Shown here: positions 10,395 to 18,272 of the stretch, in pieces
How the letters are laid out: every line of letters starts with the position of its first letter
Position numbering within the stretch: the stretch's first letter is position 1
Assembly: GCA_041906145.1 (NCBI GenBank)
Contig: JAYRJU010000003.1
Coordinates: forward strand, 434,001 to 498,000
Direction: 5' to 3'
Length of the DNA stretch: 64,000 nt
Source: SHVO01 sp041906145
GTDB taxonomy: Bacteria; Pseudomonadota; Alphaproteobacteria; Rhodospirillales; Rhodospirillaceae
Position numbers and translations under genes: made by a program
The notes under the pieces: model-generated
Seen by the model: the letters and a program-made list of their open reading frames with translations, nothing else
The model's database searches: none
What the model was told of the DNA's origin: nothing

Positions 10395-12050
10395 ATGGCA
10401 GCCGCGGTTCCCGCCGAGACCCTCGACCTGTTAGCGAAGCAACTCGCGGAATCGAAGTTTCGCGAGGTGGCGGACGCGTGCGAGAAATTGGCGGTTGCCG
10501 TGCCGACCGATGTCCGCGTGTGGCGCATCCTGATCAGGTGTTACGTCGAGCTCGATCGCTTCCGTGACGTGTTTATGACCATGGATCGGATGCTGGAGTT
10601 TCATTCATTTGAAGAACTCTACTGTCACAACGCATATTTCGGCCCTGATGGTTACATTGCGCTGGGCCTGCGGCGGCGGCGCGATTTTGCATTCCTGCTT
10701 TTGACACTCCTGGTCGCGGGCGCGGCGGCCGAGATCGGCGGTCGGTGGGGGTTCGATGCGGCATTTCTGTCTCTGCTCGCCGGTGCGATTGTCGCGCTCG
10801 CGGCGGAAATCTTCGTGCGCGCTTGGGCGGGTTATCGATTTGGTTTGCCCGGGGAAGGCCTGATAGCGCCGGGAAGAAAAACGAATCCGTTTGTGTTCTA
10901 TGTGGCTGACAAGCCGCTTTACGAATACGACGACGTTCTTGGCTTTCGTTATGTGCCGCGGCAAAGCTGGACGCAGGTCGCGGTTGCGCCGGAAGGCATA
11001 GTCGAACGGCGCCGCCTTGCGAGTGACAGACACGGCAACCTCCTTCCGACGGACGAGGACTTCGATCCGCGAACCCTCAATATCTTGACGATCGGCGACT
11101 CTTTCACGTGCTTGCCGGGCAATGGCGATGTTTACGCCGGCGCCGAAAACGCTGAGTGGCCTTACATCATGAAGGTGTTTCTCGAGCAGGAAATCGGCGC
11201 GGGAAAAACGCGCGTGATGAATTTTGCGCGCGTTTCGAATGGCGTGCTTCAAATGATGGCATCGGCCGCGCAAAAGGCCGCCGAACTTAAACCTGATCTG
11301 GTGATCATTGCGTTTTTGACTCGCGATATGGAACGTCCGCCACGGTATGTGTCACCGGTCAACGTCGCCGGCAAGATGCGCCAGTTCATGCATCACACGC
11401 GAGGCGCATTGATTCCCGACTTCTTGGAAGCCGTCGACATGGCGCAAGTCGATGCCCGTGTGTCTCAGGAACTGAGCGTTGATCAAGAGGCCACCTTCCT
11501 GAAAGACGCGCGCGCGAACAACGAGATGTTTCTGCGTCGTCTCAGTGGGCGCATGTTTCAGCTTAAGGCGACCAATCGAAGCTTGTTGCTTGATCTTGTC
11601 CTGGCGAGGTCCGTGTTTACGCACTTTGACCGGGAGCCGCTGGACTATAAGGCGGCGGTACGAGTGATCGATGCGACCAGCTACGACCAAGATCCGAGGT
11701 TTGCTGAAAGCTTGGCTGCATTGAATGCGACCAATGTGCCGGTGATGTTTGTGCATCTGCCCGAAGTTCAAGAGCTCAAGACTAAGAGCTTCATGCCGCA
11801 CTCAAAGACAGGCGAACAGTTGTTTAGAAGTTTTATGAAGTTGCTTGGCAAGCCGGTGTACTTTCTGTCGCAATACCTCGACTTGCCGCCCGAGGAGGTG
11901 ACGCGTCAATTTAATCGCACGTCCTACGACATTCATCCGTCCCTGTGGACGAAAACGGTCTACGCCGATCTCATCACGCAGCTCGTTTTGAATGAGTGCA
12001 AGTCTAACAAAACGCTGCGACGTAAAATCGGAATGAACGATGTGGCCTAA
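10395..12050 (+). CDS. Membrane-anchored SGNH/GDSL-type hydrolase with N-terminal TPR-like region
   Basis: A 551-aa protein. Residues 1-80 look like short TPR-type helical repeats, two membrane helices follow (about 98-113 and 122-143), and then an SGNH hydrolase/acyltransferase domain. Block I is TIGDSFT (232-238, nucleophile S236); FARVSNG (277-283) sits where the oxyanion Gly/Asn is expected; the late block is YDIHPS (511-516) with D512/H514 completing a possible triad. SGNH proteins of this layout often esterify or de-esterify surface polysaccharides. The downstream small membrane gene overlaps by 11 nt (shared ATGTGGCCTAA). The substrate is unknown. Confidence 0.7.
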   Translation: MAAAVPAETLDLLAKQLAESKFREVADACEKLAVAVPTDVRVWRILIRCYVELDRFRDVFMTMDRMLEFHSFEELYCHNAYFGPDGYIALGLRRRRDFAFLLLTLLVAGAAAEIGGRWGFDAAFLSLLAGAIVALAAEIFVRAWAGYRFGLPGEGLIAPGRKTNPFVFYVADKPLYEYDDVLGFRYVPRQSWTQVAVAPEGIVERRRLASDRHGNLLPTDEDFDPRTLNILTIGDSFTCLPGNGDVYAGAENAEWPYIMKVFLEQEIGAGKTRVMNFARVSNGVLQMMASAAQKAAELKPDLVIIAFLTRDMERPPRYVSPVNVAGKMRQFMHHTRGALIPDFLEAVDMAQVDARVSQELSVDQEATFLKDARANNEMFLRRLSGRMFQLKATNRSLLLDLVLARSVFTHFDREPLDYKAAVRVIDATSYDQDPRFAESLAALNATNVPVMFVHLPEVQELKTKSFMPHSKTGEQLFRSFMKLLGKPVYFLSQYLDLPPEEVTRQFNRTSYDIHPSLWTKTVYADLITQLVLNECKSNKTLRRKIGMNDVA

Positions 12051-12246
12051 ACCTGAACTCCGCAGATTTGGCGCGTGCATCGCGGCGTTGCTTATAACAT
12101 TCGCCGGCCTGATTTACGTCCTGACCGGCTTTGTCGCCTACTTTGCTTTGGGTATGGCTGCGTCCCTAGTGCTCCTGCTGGCGCTTCGGCCCGAAACGCT
12201 GACAATTCCTTACGAGTATTGGCACCGCGTGCGAAACCGGGAGTAG
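12040..12246 (+). CDS. Small SxtJ-like two-helix membrane protein
   Basis: A 68-aa protein with two membrane helices (about 12-31 and 32-49), ending in a basic amphipathic tail around YEYWHRVRNRE. The pattern of a short N-terminus, two tight hydrophobic spans and a Pro/Tyr/Trp tail resembles SxtJ-family proteins, which commonly sit beside SGNH proteins in polysaccharide-related cassettes. The start codon overlaps the end of the SGNH gene, arguing for translational coupling and a shared role. The family call rests on appearance and context only. Confidence 0.5.
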   Translation: MWPKPELRRFGACIAALLITFAGLIYVLTGFVAYFALGMAASLVLLLALRPETLTIPYEYWHRVRNRE

Positions 12247-12297
12247 GAACGTCCCGGCGCGTTCCAGGCGGTTAACCCTCGCAAATCCATAGCCTTG

Positions 12298-12395
12298 ACC
12301 TGCATTGACGGGGGTGGGGCCCGGTTCCTACACTCCGCCTCTTTTTTGGCGGGGGAAAAGAACGCCAAGTGCCCCGCCTTCCCTGGGGAAGGATG
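12298..12395 (+). promoter_or_regulatory. Candidate serC leader RNA (attenuator-like)
   Basis: The leader of serC contains mutually exclusive hairpins. CCGCC (12335-12339) can pair with GGCGG (12348-12352), while TTGGCG (12346-12351) can instead pair with CGCCAA (12363-12368). A third stem, CCTTCC (12377-12382) with GGAAGG (12387-12392), occludes the purine-rich Shine-Dalgarno. A conserved serC leader motif overlapping the ribosome site has been described upstream of alphaproteobacterial serC-serA; the identity here is an inference from position and structure. Confidence 0.45.
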
Positions 12396-12405
12396 TCATC
12401 GCTCT

Positions 12406-13566
12406 ATGTCCGCTGTTCAAAAGCCATCTACGCGCCCGGCGCGTAATCACTTTTCGTCCGGTCCGTGCGCCAAGCGTCCCGGTTGGTCTCTCGAAGCTCT
12501 GAAGGACGCGCTGGTCGGCCGCTCGCACCGCGCGAAGCCGGCGAAAGCCCGCATCAAGCAGGTCATCGACAAGACGCGCCAAATCCTCGGCGTGCCGGCT
12601 GATTATCGTATCGCGATTGTTCCTGCGTCCGATACGGGCGCGGTCGAGATGATGCTGTGGTCGGTCCTCGGCGCCCGCCCCGTAGACATGCTTGCCTGGG
12701 AAAGCTTCGGCGAAGGCTGGATCACCGATGTCGTGAAGCAGCTCAAGCTGAAAGACGCGCGCGTCATTAAGTCCGACTACGGCAAGCTGCCGAATCTCAA
12801 AGAAGTGAACTTCGACAACGACGTCGTCTTTACCTGGAACGGCACCACCTCCGGCGTGCGCGTGCCGAACGGCGACTGGATCCCGGCGGACCGCAAGGGC
12901 CTGACGATCTGCGACGCCACCTCGGCTGTGTTCGCCATGGACATGCCCTGGAGCAAGCTCGATGTCGTCACCTACTCCTGGCAGAAGGTGCTGGGCGGGG
13001 AAGCTCAGCACGGTATGCTCATTATCTCGCCGCGCGCGGTCGAACGTCTCGAGAGCTACACGCCGCCTTGGCCGATGCCGAAGATCTTCCGTTTGACGTC
13101 CAAAGGTAAGCTCAGCGAAGGCATCTTCGAGGGTGACACCATCAACACCGTCTCGATGCTCTGCGTCGAGGACGCGGTCGATGGTCTCAATTGGGCCGAA
13201 AGCGTAGGCGGCCTTAAGGGCCTCATCGCGCGCTCCGAAGCCAATCTCAAGGCGATGAGCGATTGGGTGGCGAAGAATCCGTGGATCGCCTTCCTCGCGG
13301 AAGATGCGGCGTCGCGCTCTTGCACCTCGATCTGCCTGCGGATCACCGCGCCTTGGTTCACCTCGCTGCCCGCCGACAAGCAGGCCGAAGCGGCCAAGAA
13401 GCTTGCAAGTCTTCTCGAGAAGGAGGGCGTGGCCATGGATGTCGCCAGCTACCGCGACGCTCCGCCGGGTCTTCGCATCTGGGGCGGCGCCACCGTGGAC
13501 ACCGCCGATATCCAGGCGCTCTTGCCGTGGATCGAGTGGGCGCACGCTGAAGTACAGTCCGCGTAG
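12406..13566 (+). CDS. serC: Phosphoserine aminotransferase
   Basis: PLP enzyme converting 3-phosphohydroxypyruvate to phosphoserine (and acting in the DXP-dependent PLP route). The 386-aa product shows NHFSSGPCAKRPGWS at the N-terminus, DATSAVFAMDMPWSKLDVVTYSWQKVLGGE containing the PLP-binding Lys (in SWQK), and an alpha-type extended sequence near 386 aa. ATG 12406 is preferred since the open frame upstream (from 12295) lies in the structured leader; GGAAGGA is 12 nt upstream. It is followed by a palindromic element, rarD and then serA. Confidence 0.95.
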   Translation: MSAVQKPSTRPARNHFSSGPCAKRPGWSLEALKDALVGRSHRAKPAKARIKQVIDKTRQILGVPADYRIAIVPASDTGAVEMMLWSVLGARPVDMLAWESFGEGWITDVVKQLKLKDARVIKSDYGKLPNLKEVNFDNDVVFTWNGTTSGVRVPNGDWIPADRKGLTICDATSAVFAMDMPWSKLDVVTYSWQKVLGGEAQHGMLIISPRAVERLESYTPPWPMPKIFRLTSKGKLSEGIFEGDTINTVSMLCVEDAVDGLNWAESVGGLKGLIARSEANLKAMSDWVAKNPWIAFLAEDAASRSCTSICLRITAPWFTSLPADKQAEAAKKLASLLEKEGVAMDVASYRDAPPGLRIWGGATVDTADIQALLPWIEWAHAEVQSA

Positions 13567-13658
13567 CGCATGTTCCGGAAAAGTGTGAGCGCTAGCCGGC
13601 CTTTGGCCGGCCGGTCGGATGAGAGCGCGCCTTCGCGCGCACCGATTAGAACATGCGC
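13566..13658. repeat. Composite palindromic element between serC and rarD
   Basis: The ends are perfect inverted repeats, GCGCATGTTC at 13566-13575 and GAACATGCGC at 13649-13658. The left arm continues CCGGAAAAGTG, the same core as the palindrome at 16557. Nested inside are GCCGGCC-TTT-GGCCGGC (13595-13611) and a GCGCG-rich hairpin near 13625-13640, so the RNA or single strand would fold as a three-way structure. It begins at the last base of the serC stop codon. Confidence 0.6.
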
Positions 13659-13669
13659 CAAATAAAACA

Positions 13670-14584
13670 GTGAGTGAGCAGGGGCTCTCGCGCTCGGAGG
13701 AAAACGCCGGCGTCGGCTATGCCGTCGGCGCTTACCTGCTTTGGGGTTTCCTGCCGCTTTACTGGCATAAGGTCCACGAGGTTCCCGCGCTCGAGATGAC
13801 GGCGCACCGCACTTTGTGGTGCGTCGTGCTTCTCGGCCTCGCAACGCTCGTTCGTGGCCGCACCGGCGAGATCGCCGCGATCCTGCGCACGCCGAGTACG
13901 CGCTGGACGCTTGTGGCCACCAGTTTACTCATCACCGTGAACTGGACGTTGTTCATGTACGCCCTGGTCACCGACCAGGTGGTCGAGTCCTCACTTGGCT
14001 ATTACATGACCCCCGTCCTCAACTTCGCTTTCGGCATCATCTTGATGCGTGAGCGCCCCTCGCGCCTGCGCATGTTCTGTATCGCGCTCGCCACCTGCGG
14101 CGTGCTGGTGCAGCTCTTCGCGTTCGGACGTTTGCCGTGGCTCGCGCTCGGCCTCGCGATCACGTTTGGTTTCTACGGCTATTTCCGCAAGAAGGCGCCG
14201 GTCGCGGCCATGGATGGCCTTTTAGTCGAGACGGGGCTGATGCTGCCGGCCGCGCTCGCGCTTATCGTGTGGTGGTATGTGCATGGTACTGGCCTGTTCC
14301 TGATCGGCAACGTAAAGCGCGATGCGCTTCTGGTTGTCGGCGGCGCGCTCACCATCGCGCCGCTCGCGCTATTCGCCGCCGCCATGCGCCGTGTACGCAT
14401 GACCACCATGGGTTTCCTTCAATACATGGCGCCGACGATTTCCTTGATCGTCGCGGTTTTCATCCTGAATGAACCGTTCGATCTGGGCGATTTGATTTCG
14501 TTTGGTTTTATCTGGGCCGCGATCGCCATTGCGGTGTTCGAGAGTCTCACGACCAAAGCGCCGGGGACGCCGGACGCAGCGTAG
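13670..14584 (+). CDS. rarD: EamA/RarD-type transporter
   Basis: A 10-helix DMT-superfamily permease of the RarD branch: GYAVGAYLLWGFLPLYWHKV begins the first helix, followed by the family-typical EMTAHRTLW segment and the late MGFLQYMAPT helix. About 304 aa from the GTG at 13670, which fits the usual 295-300 aa; an ATG at 13619 would start inside the palindromic element, so the GTG is preferred although its ribosome site is weak. It separates serC and serA, which are often adjacent. Substrate unknown; the serine context makes an amino-acid exporter attractive but unproven. Confidence 0.85.
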   Translation: MSEQGLSRSEENAGVGYAVGAYLLWGFLPLYWHKVHEVPALEMTAHRTLWCVVLLGLATLVRGRTGEIAAILRTPSTRWTLVATSLLITVNWTLFMYALVTDQVVESSLGYYMTPVLNFAFGIILMRERPSRLRMFCIALATCGVLVQLFAFGRLPWLALGLAITFGFYGYFRKKAPVAAMDGLLVETGLMLPAALALIVWWYVHGTGLFLIGNVKRDALLVVGGALTIAPLALFAAAMRRVRMTTMGFLQYMAPTISLIVAVFILNEPFDLGDLISFGFIWAAIAIAVFESLTTKAPGTPDAA

Positions 14585-14624
14585 GGTTAGTATCGTTTCG
14601 AATTCTCTGGGAGGGGATAGTTAG

Positions 14625-16205
14625 ATGGCTAAGCCGAGAGTGTTGATCAGCGACAAGTTGAGTCCGGCCGCGGTTGAAATCTTCAAAACCCGCGGCGTCG
14701 ACGCCGATGTGAAAACGAACCTTACGCCCCAGGAATTGGTGGCGATCATCAAGGACTATGATGGTCTCGCCGTTCGGTCCAATACCAAGGTCACGGCCGA
14801 AGTGCTGGCCGCCGCGCCGAATTTGAAAGTCGTCGGCCGCGCCGGCATCGGTGTCGACAACGTCGATGTGGAGGCCGCCACCGCCCGCGGTGTCGTAGTG
14901 ATGAACACGCCCTTCGGCAACGCCATCACCACCGCCGAACACGCCGTCTCCATGATGATGGCGCTGGCCCGGCAAATCCCGACCGCGAATGCCTCCACCC
15001 ACGCCGGCAAGTGGGAGAAGTCGAAGTTCATGGGCGTCGAGCTTTTTGGAAAGACCCTCGGCGTGATCGGTTGCGGCAATATCGGCTCCATCGTCGCCGA
15101 CCGCGCGCTCGGCCTGAAGATGAAAGTGCTGGCCTTCGATCCGTATCTGTCCGAGGAACGCGCCCGCGATCTCGGCGTCGAGAAGGCGGATCTCGAGACC
15201 ATCTACGCCCGCGCCGATTTCATCACCCTGCATACACCTCTCACCGACGGGACGCGCAACCTTATCGACGCGAAAGCCATCGGGAAGATGAAGAAGGGCG
15301 TGCGCATCGTGAATTGCGCGCGCGGTGGTCTCGTGGTCGAAGCCGACATCAAGGCCGCGCTTGAATCCGGTCACGTCGCCGGCGCGGCCTTTGACGTGTT
15401 CGAGGAAGAGCCCGCGAAGTCCAACATCCTCTTCGGGATGGAGAATGTGGTCTGCACGCCGCACCTCGGTGCATCCACCAACGAGGCGCAGGAGAACGTC
15501 GCGTTGCAGGTTGCCGAACAGATCTCCGATTACCTGCTGACCGGCGCCGTTTCCAATGCGCTGAACATGGCGTCGGTCTCCGCGGAAGATGCGCCGCGGC
15601 TGCGTCCTTACATGAAGCTCGCCGAGGAGCTTGGCAGTTTCGCAGGTCAGCTCATCAGCTCAGGTCTCAAGTCGATCACGATTGAATACGCTGGCCATGT
15701 CGCCGAGTTGAATACGCGGCCGCTCACCGCCATCGCGCTCAAGGGCTTGCTTGGTCCGCTGATGGAAAGCGTCAACATGGTCAATGCGCCGATGATCGCG
15801 CGCGAACGCAACATCAAGGTGACAGAGGTCAAGCAAGGTGAGCACGACCTCTATCACACCCTCATCACGCTTCAGGTTGTCACCGACAGCCAGACCTCGA
15901 CGGTTTCGGGTACACTCTTCGGCAGTATGCCGCGCCTGGTCGACCTCGATTCCATCCATATCGAGGCCGAGGTTGGTCCGCACATGCTGTTCGTTGCCAA
16001 CAACGATAAGCCCGGTTTCATCGGCGCACTCGGCACGGTGCTCGGGCAGGCGGGAATCAATATAGCCTCGTTCCACCTCGGACGCACACGTTCGGGCGGC
16101 GACGCCATCGCGCTTCTGAAGCTGGATCAGGCGGTCACCAACGACGTGCTGACCAAGGTTAAAACCCTGCCACATGTCCGCCAGGCGCGGAGTCTCGCGT
16201 TTTAG
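14625..16205 (+). CDS. serA: D-3-phosphoglycerate dehydrogenase
   Basis: NAD-dependent first step of serine synthesis. The 526-aa long-form enzyme has N-terminal KPRVLISDKLSPAA, the NAD-binding VIGCGNIGSIVADRA, the active-site region NCARGGLV and HLGAST, an intervening ASB domain (about 320-450), and a C-terminal ACT domain (LFVANNDKPGFIGALG onward) for serine feedback. A strong ribosome site GGGAGGGG lies about 8 nt upstream of ATG 14625. It probably forms a serC-rarD-serA transcription unit. Confidence 0.96.
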   Translation: MAKPRVLISDKLSPAAVEIFKTRGVDADVKTNLTPQELVAIIKDYDGLAVRSNTKVTAEVLAAAPNLKVVGRAGIGVDNVDVEAATARGVVVMNTPFGNAITTAEHAVSMMMALARQIPTANASTHAGKWEKSKFMGVELFGKTLGVIGCGNIGSIVADRALGLKMKVLAFDPYLSEERARDLGVEKADLETIYARADFITLHTPLTDGTRNLIDAKAIGKMKKGVRIVNCARGGLVVEADIKAALESGHVAGAAFDVFEEEPAKSNILFGMENVVCTPHLGASTNEAQENVALQVAEQISDYLLTGAVSNALNMASVSAEDAPRLRPYMKLAEELGSFAGQLISSGLKSITIEYAGHVAELNTRPLTAIALKGLLGPLMESVNMVNAPMIARERNIKVTEVKQGEHDLYHTLITLQVVTDSQTSTVSGTLFGSMPRLVDLDSIHIEAEVGPHMLFVANNDKPGFIGALGTVLGQAGINIASFHLGRTRSGGDAIALLKLDQAVTNDVLTKVKTLPHVRQARSLAF

Positions 16206-16267
16206 GCGCGCCCGCGGCGTAATTTTGGCCTTCCTTTTGGCAACGGGCGGCGTGCTAGACTTTTCCC

Positions 16268-16579
16268 ATGGTCACGCCGTCGCCCGCGCTCCGCGAAGAA
16301 CTTTTTCAGCTGGAACTCCAGCAAGTCGAACTTAATGCGCGCATGCGCAACGGCGTCGTCTGGGCCTTTATCGGCATCTCCATCTGCCGTGGCCTTTACG
16401 AATATTATCTGCACGGGATGGACCAGCTTGAAGCGGCGCTCCTGTACGCCTTCCTCCCCGCCGCCCTCCTGGCCCTGATGGGTTTTCCCCTGGTGCGCTA
16501 TTACGCCCGGAAAGCCGAGGATAAGGTGCGTGCTAAATTCGCAGAGCAGCCCCGGCGGCGCGATCCGGAAAAGTGGTAG
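16268..16579 (+). CDS. Small hypothetical membrane protein
   Basis: A 103-aa protein with a charged N-terminal helix (residues 5-27), two predicted membrane spans (about 30-46 and 57-78) and a basic C-terminal tail. No family recognised. The ribosome site is weak. Its last codons and stop (16577-16579) lie inside the REP-like palindrome at 16557-16602, so the C-terminal DPEKW residues may have been supplied by that repeat. Confidence 0.55.
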   Translation: MVTPSPALREELFQLELQQVELNARMRNGVVWAFIGISICRGLYEYYLHGMDQLEAALLYAFLPAALLALMGFPLVRYYARKAEDKVRAKFAEQPRRRDPEKW

Positions 16580-16602
16580 CCGGTTTTCCGGAGAATCGCG
16601 CC
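16557..16602. repeat. REP-like palindromic element
   Basis: GGCGCGAT (16557-16564) pairs with ATCGCGCC (16595-16602) and CCGGAAAA (16565-16572) pairs with TTTTCCGG (16584-16591), with an AGA bulge and an 11-nt loop. The CCGGAAAAGTG core with a TTTTCCGG return matches a palindromic intergenic repeat I know to be abundant in alphaproteobacteria. The core also occurs at 13575. Confidence 0.75.
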
Positions 16603-16617
16603 GCCATTCAATAAATA

Positions 16618-16646
16618 GCCTAATCCGATCAAGGATCGGATTGGGC
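16618..16646. repeat. Second palindrome, 13-bp stem
   Basis: GCCTAATCCGATC and GATCGGATTGGGC pair over 13 bp (one U-G wobble) around an AAG loop, 15 bp after the REP-like element. There is no T-tract, so a terminator is less likely than a repeat or processing site. It lies about 110 bp before purA. Confidence 0.55.
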
Positions 16647-16758
16647 GGCGAGATTCCAGGAAATAGCTTTCTTGGCGTGAGGGGACGGGCCGCGTATAAC
16701 CGCCCGTCCGCACGGTTCAGTGTGGGTTCTGGGGTTTCTGGAATAAGCGGGATTTCGA

Positions 16759-18048
16759 ATGGGTAACGTCGCGGTTGTCGGCTCTCAATGGGGCGACGAG
16801 GGCAAAGGCAAGATCGTCGATTGGCTGTCGGAACGCGCCGACATGGTCGTGCGGTTCCAGGGCGGCCACAACGCCGGCCATACGCTCGTCATCGGCAGCA
16901 ACACCTACAAACTCTCGCTGCTTCCGTCCGGCGTCGTGCGCGGCAAGCCCTCCATCATCGGCAACGGCGTCGTGGTCGATCCGTGGGCGCTGCTGGATGA
17001 GATCAAGCGCATCGCCGACCAAGGCGTGAAAGTCACGCCGGACGTACTCAAGCTCGCCGACAACGCGGTCTTGATCCTTCCCTTGCACCGTACGCTCGAT
17101 CAGGCGCGCGAAGCCGCCGCGGGTTCGAAGCAGATCGGCACCACGGGCAGGGGCATCGGTCCCGCCTACGAAGACAAAACCGCCCGCCGCGCCATTCGCG
17201 TTTGTGATCTCGCCGACCCGCCGGCCCTCGCGGCCAAGGTCGAGCGTCTCCTGGTCCATCACAACGCGCTCCTGCGCGGCGTGGGCCATGCGGAGATCGA
17301 CGGGGCCGAAGTGCTCGCGCAGCTCAAGGACGTCGCGCCGAAGATCCTGCCCTTCGCTGTCCCGGTGTGGGAGATCATGGCCGACGCCCGCCAGAACCGC
17401 GCCCGCGTTCTGTTCGAAGGCGCCCAGGGCGCCATGCTCGACGTCGATCACGGCACCTATCCTTACGTGACCTCGTCCAACACGGTTTCCGGCCAGGCCG
17501 CCGCCGGTTCGGGCATTGGCCCGGGCAGCGTCGGTTACGTGCTCGGCATCACCAAGGCCTACACCACCCGGGTCGGTTCCGGCCCGTTCCCGACAGAACT
17601 CACGGATGAGGTCGGCCAGCTTATCGGCGAGCGCGGCCGCGAATTTGGCACTGTCACGGGCCGTAAGCGCCGATGCGGCTGGTTCGACGCGGTCATGGTC
17701 CGTCAGGCCATCAAGATCGGCGGCATCAACGGCATCGCCTTTACCAAGCTCGACGTCCTCGACACCCTGGCCGAGCTTAAGATCTGTGTGGCTTACGAGC
17801 TGAACGGTCAGCGGATTCGCCGCCTCCCGTCCTCCATGAGCGACCAGGCGGCCGTAAAGCCTATCTACGAGACCCTACCGGGCTGGCAAACCTCCACCCA
17901 GGGTGCCCGCAGTTGGGCGCAACTGCCCGCGGACGCCATTAAATACATCCGCCGGGTCGAGGAGCTTATCGAGGCCCCGGTGGCGCTCCTATCCACCAGC
18001 CCCCAGCGGGAAGATACGATCTTGGTCCGCGACCCGTTCGCGGACTAA
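16759..18048 (+). CDS. purA: Adenylosuccinate synthetase
   Basis: GTP-dependent ligation of aspartate to IMP, committing purine flux to AMP. The 429-aa product has the GTP-binding WGDEGKGKIVD at 11-21, GGHNAGHT, the IMP-binding TTGRGIGPAYEDK and C-terminal TGRKRRCGWFD. Start ATG 16759 agrees with the family N-terminus (MGNVAVVG). It stands alone between palindromic elements and its own terminator. Confidence 0.97.
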   Translation: MGNVAVVGSQWGDEGKGKIVDWLSERADMVVRFQGGHNAGHTLVIGSNTYKLSLLPSGVVRGKPSIIGNGVVVDPWALLDEIKRIADQGVKVTPDVLKLADNAVLILPLHRTLDQAREAAAGSKQIGTTGRGIGPAYEDKTARRAIRVCDLADPPALAAKVERLLVHHNALLRGVGHAEIDGAEVLAQLKDVAPKILPFAVPVWEIMADARQNRARVLFEGAQGAMLDVDHGTYPYVTSSNTVSGQAAAGSGIGPGSVGYVLGITKAYTTRVGSGPFPTELTDEVGQLIGERGREFGTVTGRKRRCGWFDAVMVRQAIKIGGINGIAFTKLDVLDTLAELKICVAYELNGQRIRRLPSSMSDQAAVKPIYETLPGWQTSTQGARSWAQLPADAIKYIRRVEELIEAPVALLSTSPQREDTILVRDPFAD

Positions 18049-18113
18049 ACGGGCCGCCGGCGGCGGAATCCCGTAAATCAAGGGTCTGGGGCCCGCTCGT
18101 GGATGAGGCCAAA

Positions 18114-18132
18114 CCGGGGGTTCCCCCGTTTT
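18114..18132 (+). terminator. Probable intrinsic terminator after purA
   Basis: CGGGG (18115-18119) pairs with CCCCG (18124-18128) across a GTTC loop, followed by TTTT (18129-18132), 65 bp beyond the purA stop. A compact but plausible terminator. Confidence 0.55.
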
Positions 18133-18202
18133 CGCCCGCAGTGTGCCGCCCTAAACCCAGGAAAACCCTAGGTTTACCGCCGCCTTGGGCGTTGTGTTGT
18201 CC

Positions 18203-18217
18203 TTAATACTTCCTTAA
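18203..18217. promoter_or_regulatory. CtrA-type box TTAA-N7-TTAA
   Basis: TTAA at 18203-18206 and TTAA at 18214-18217 with exactly 7 bp between them match the full CtrA consensus of alphaproteobacteria, 55 bp upstream of the pseudokinase ATG. No other exact match was found in intergenic regions on reading through; 60835-60850 has two TTAA separated by only 6. A 10-bp palindrome (CTAACGTTAG, 18248-18257) lies between the box and the start. Confidence 0.55.
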
Positions 18218-18272
18218 GATGACGGTTCGGAGCAGCAGAAGCTGGTCCTAACGTTAGTCGAGGACAGGGACC

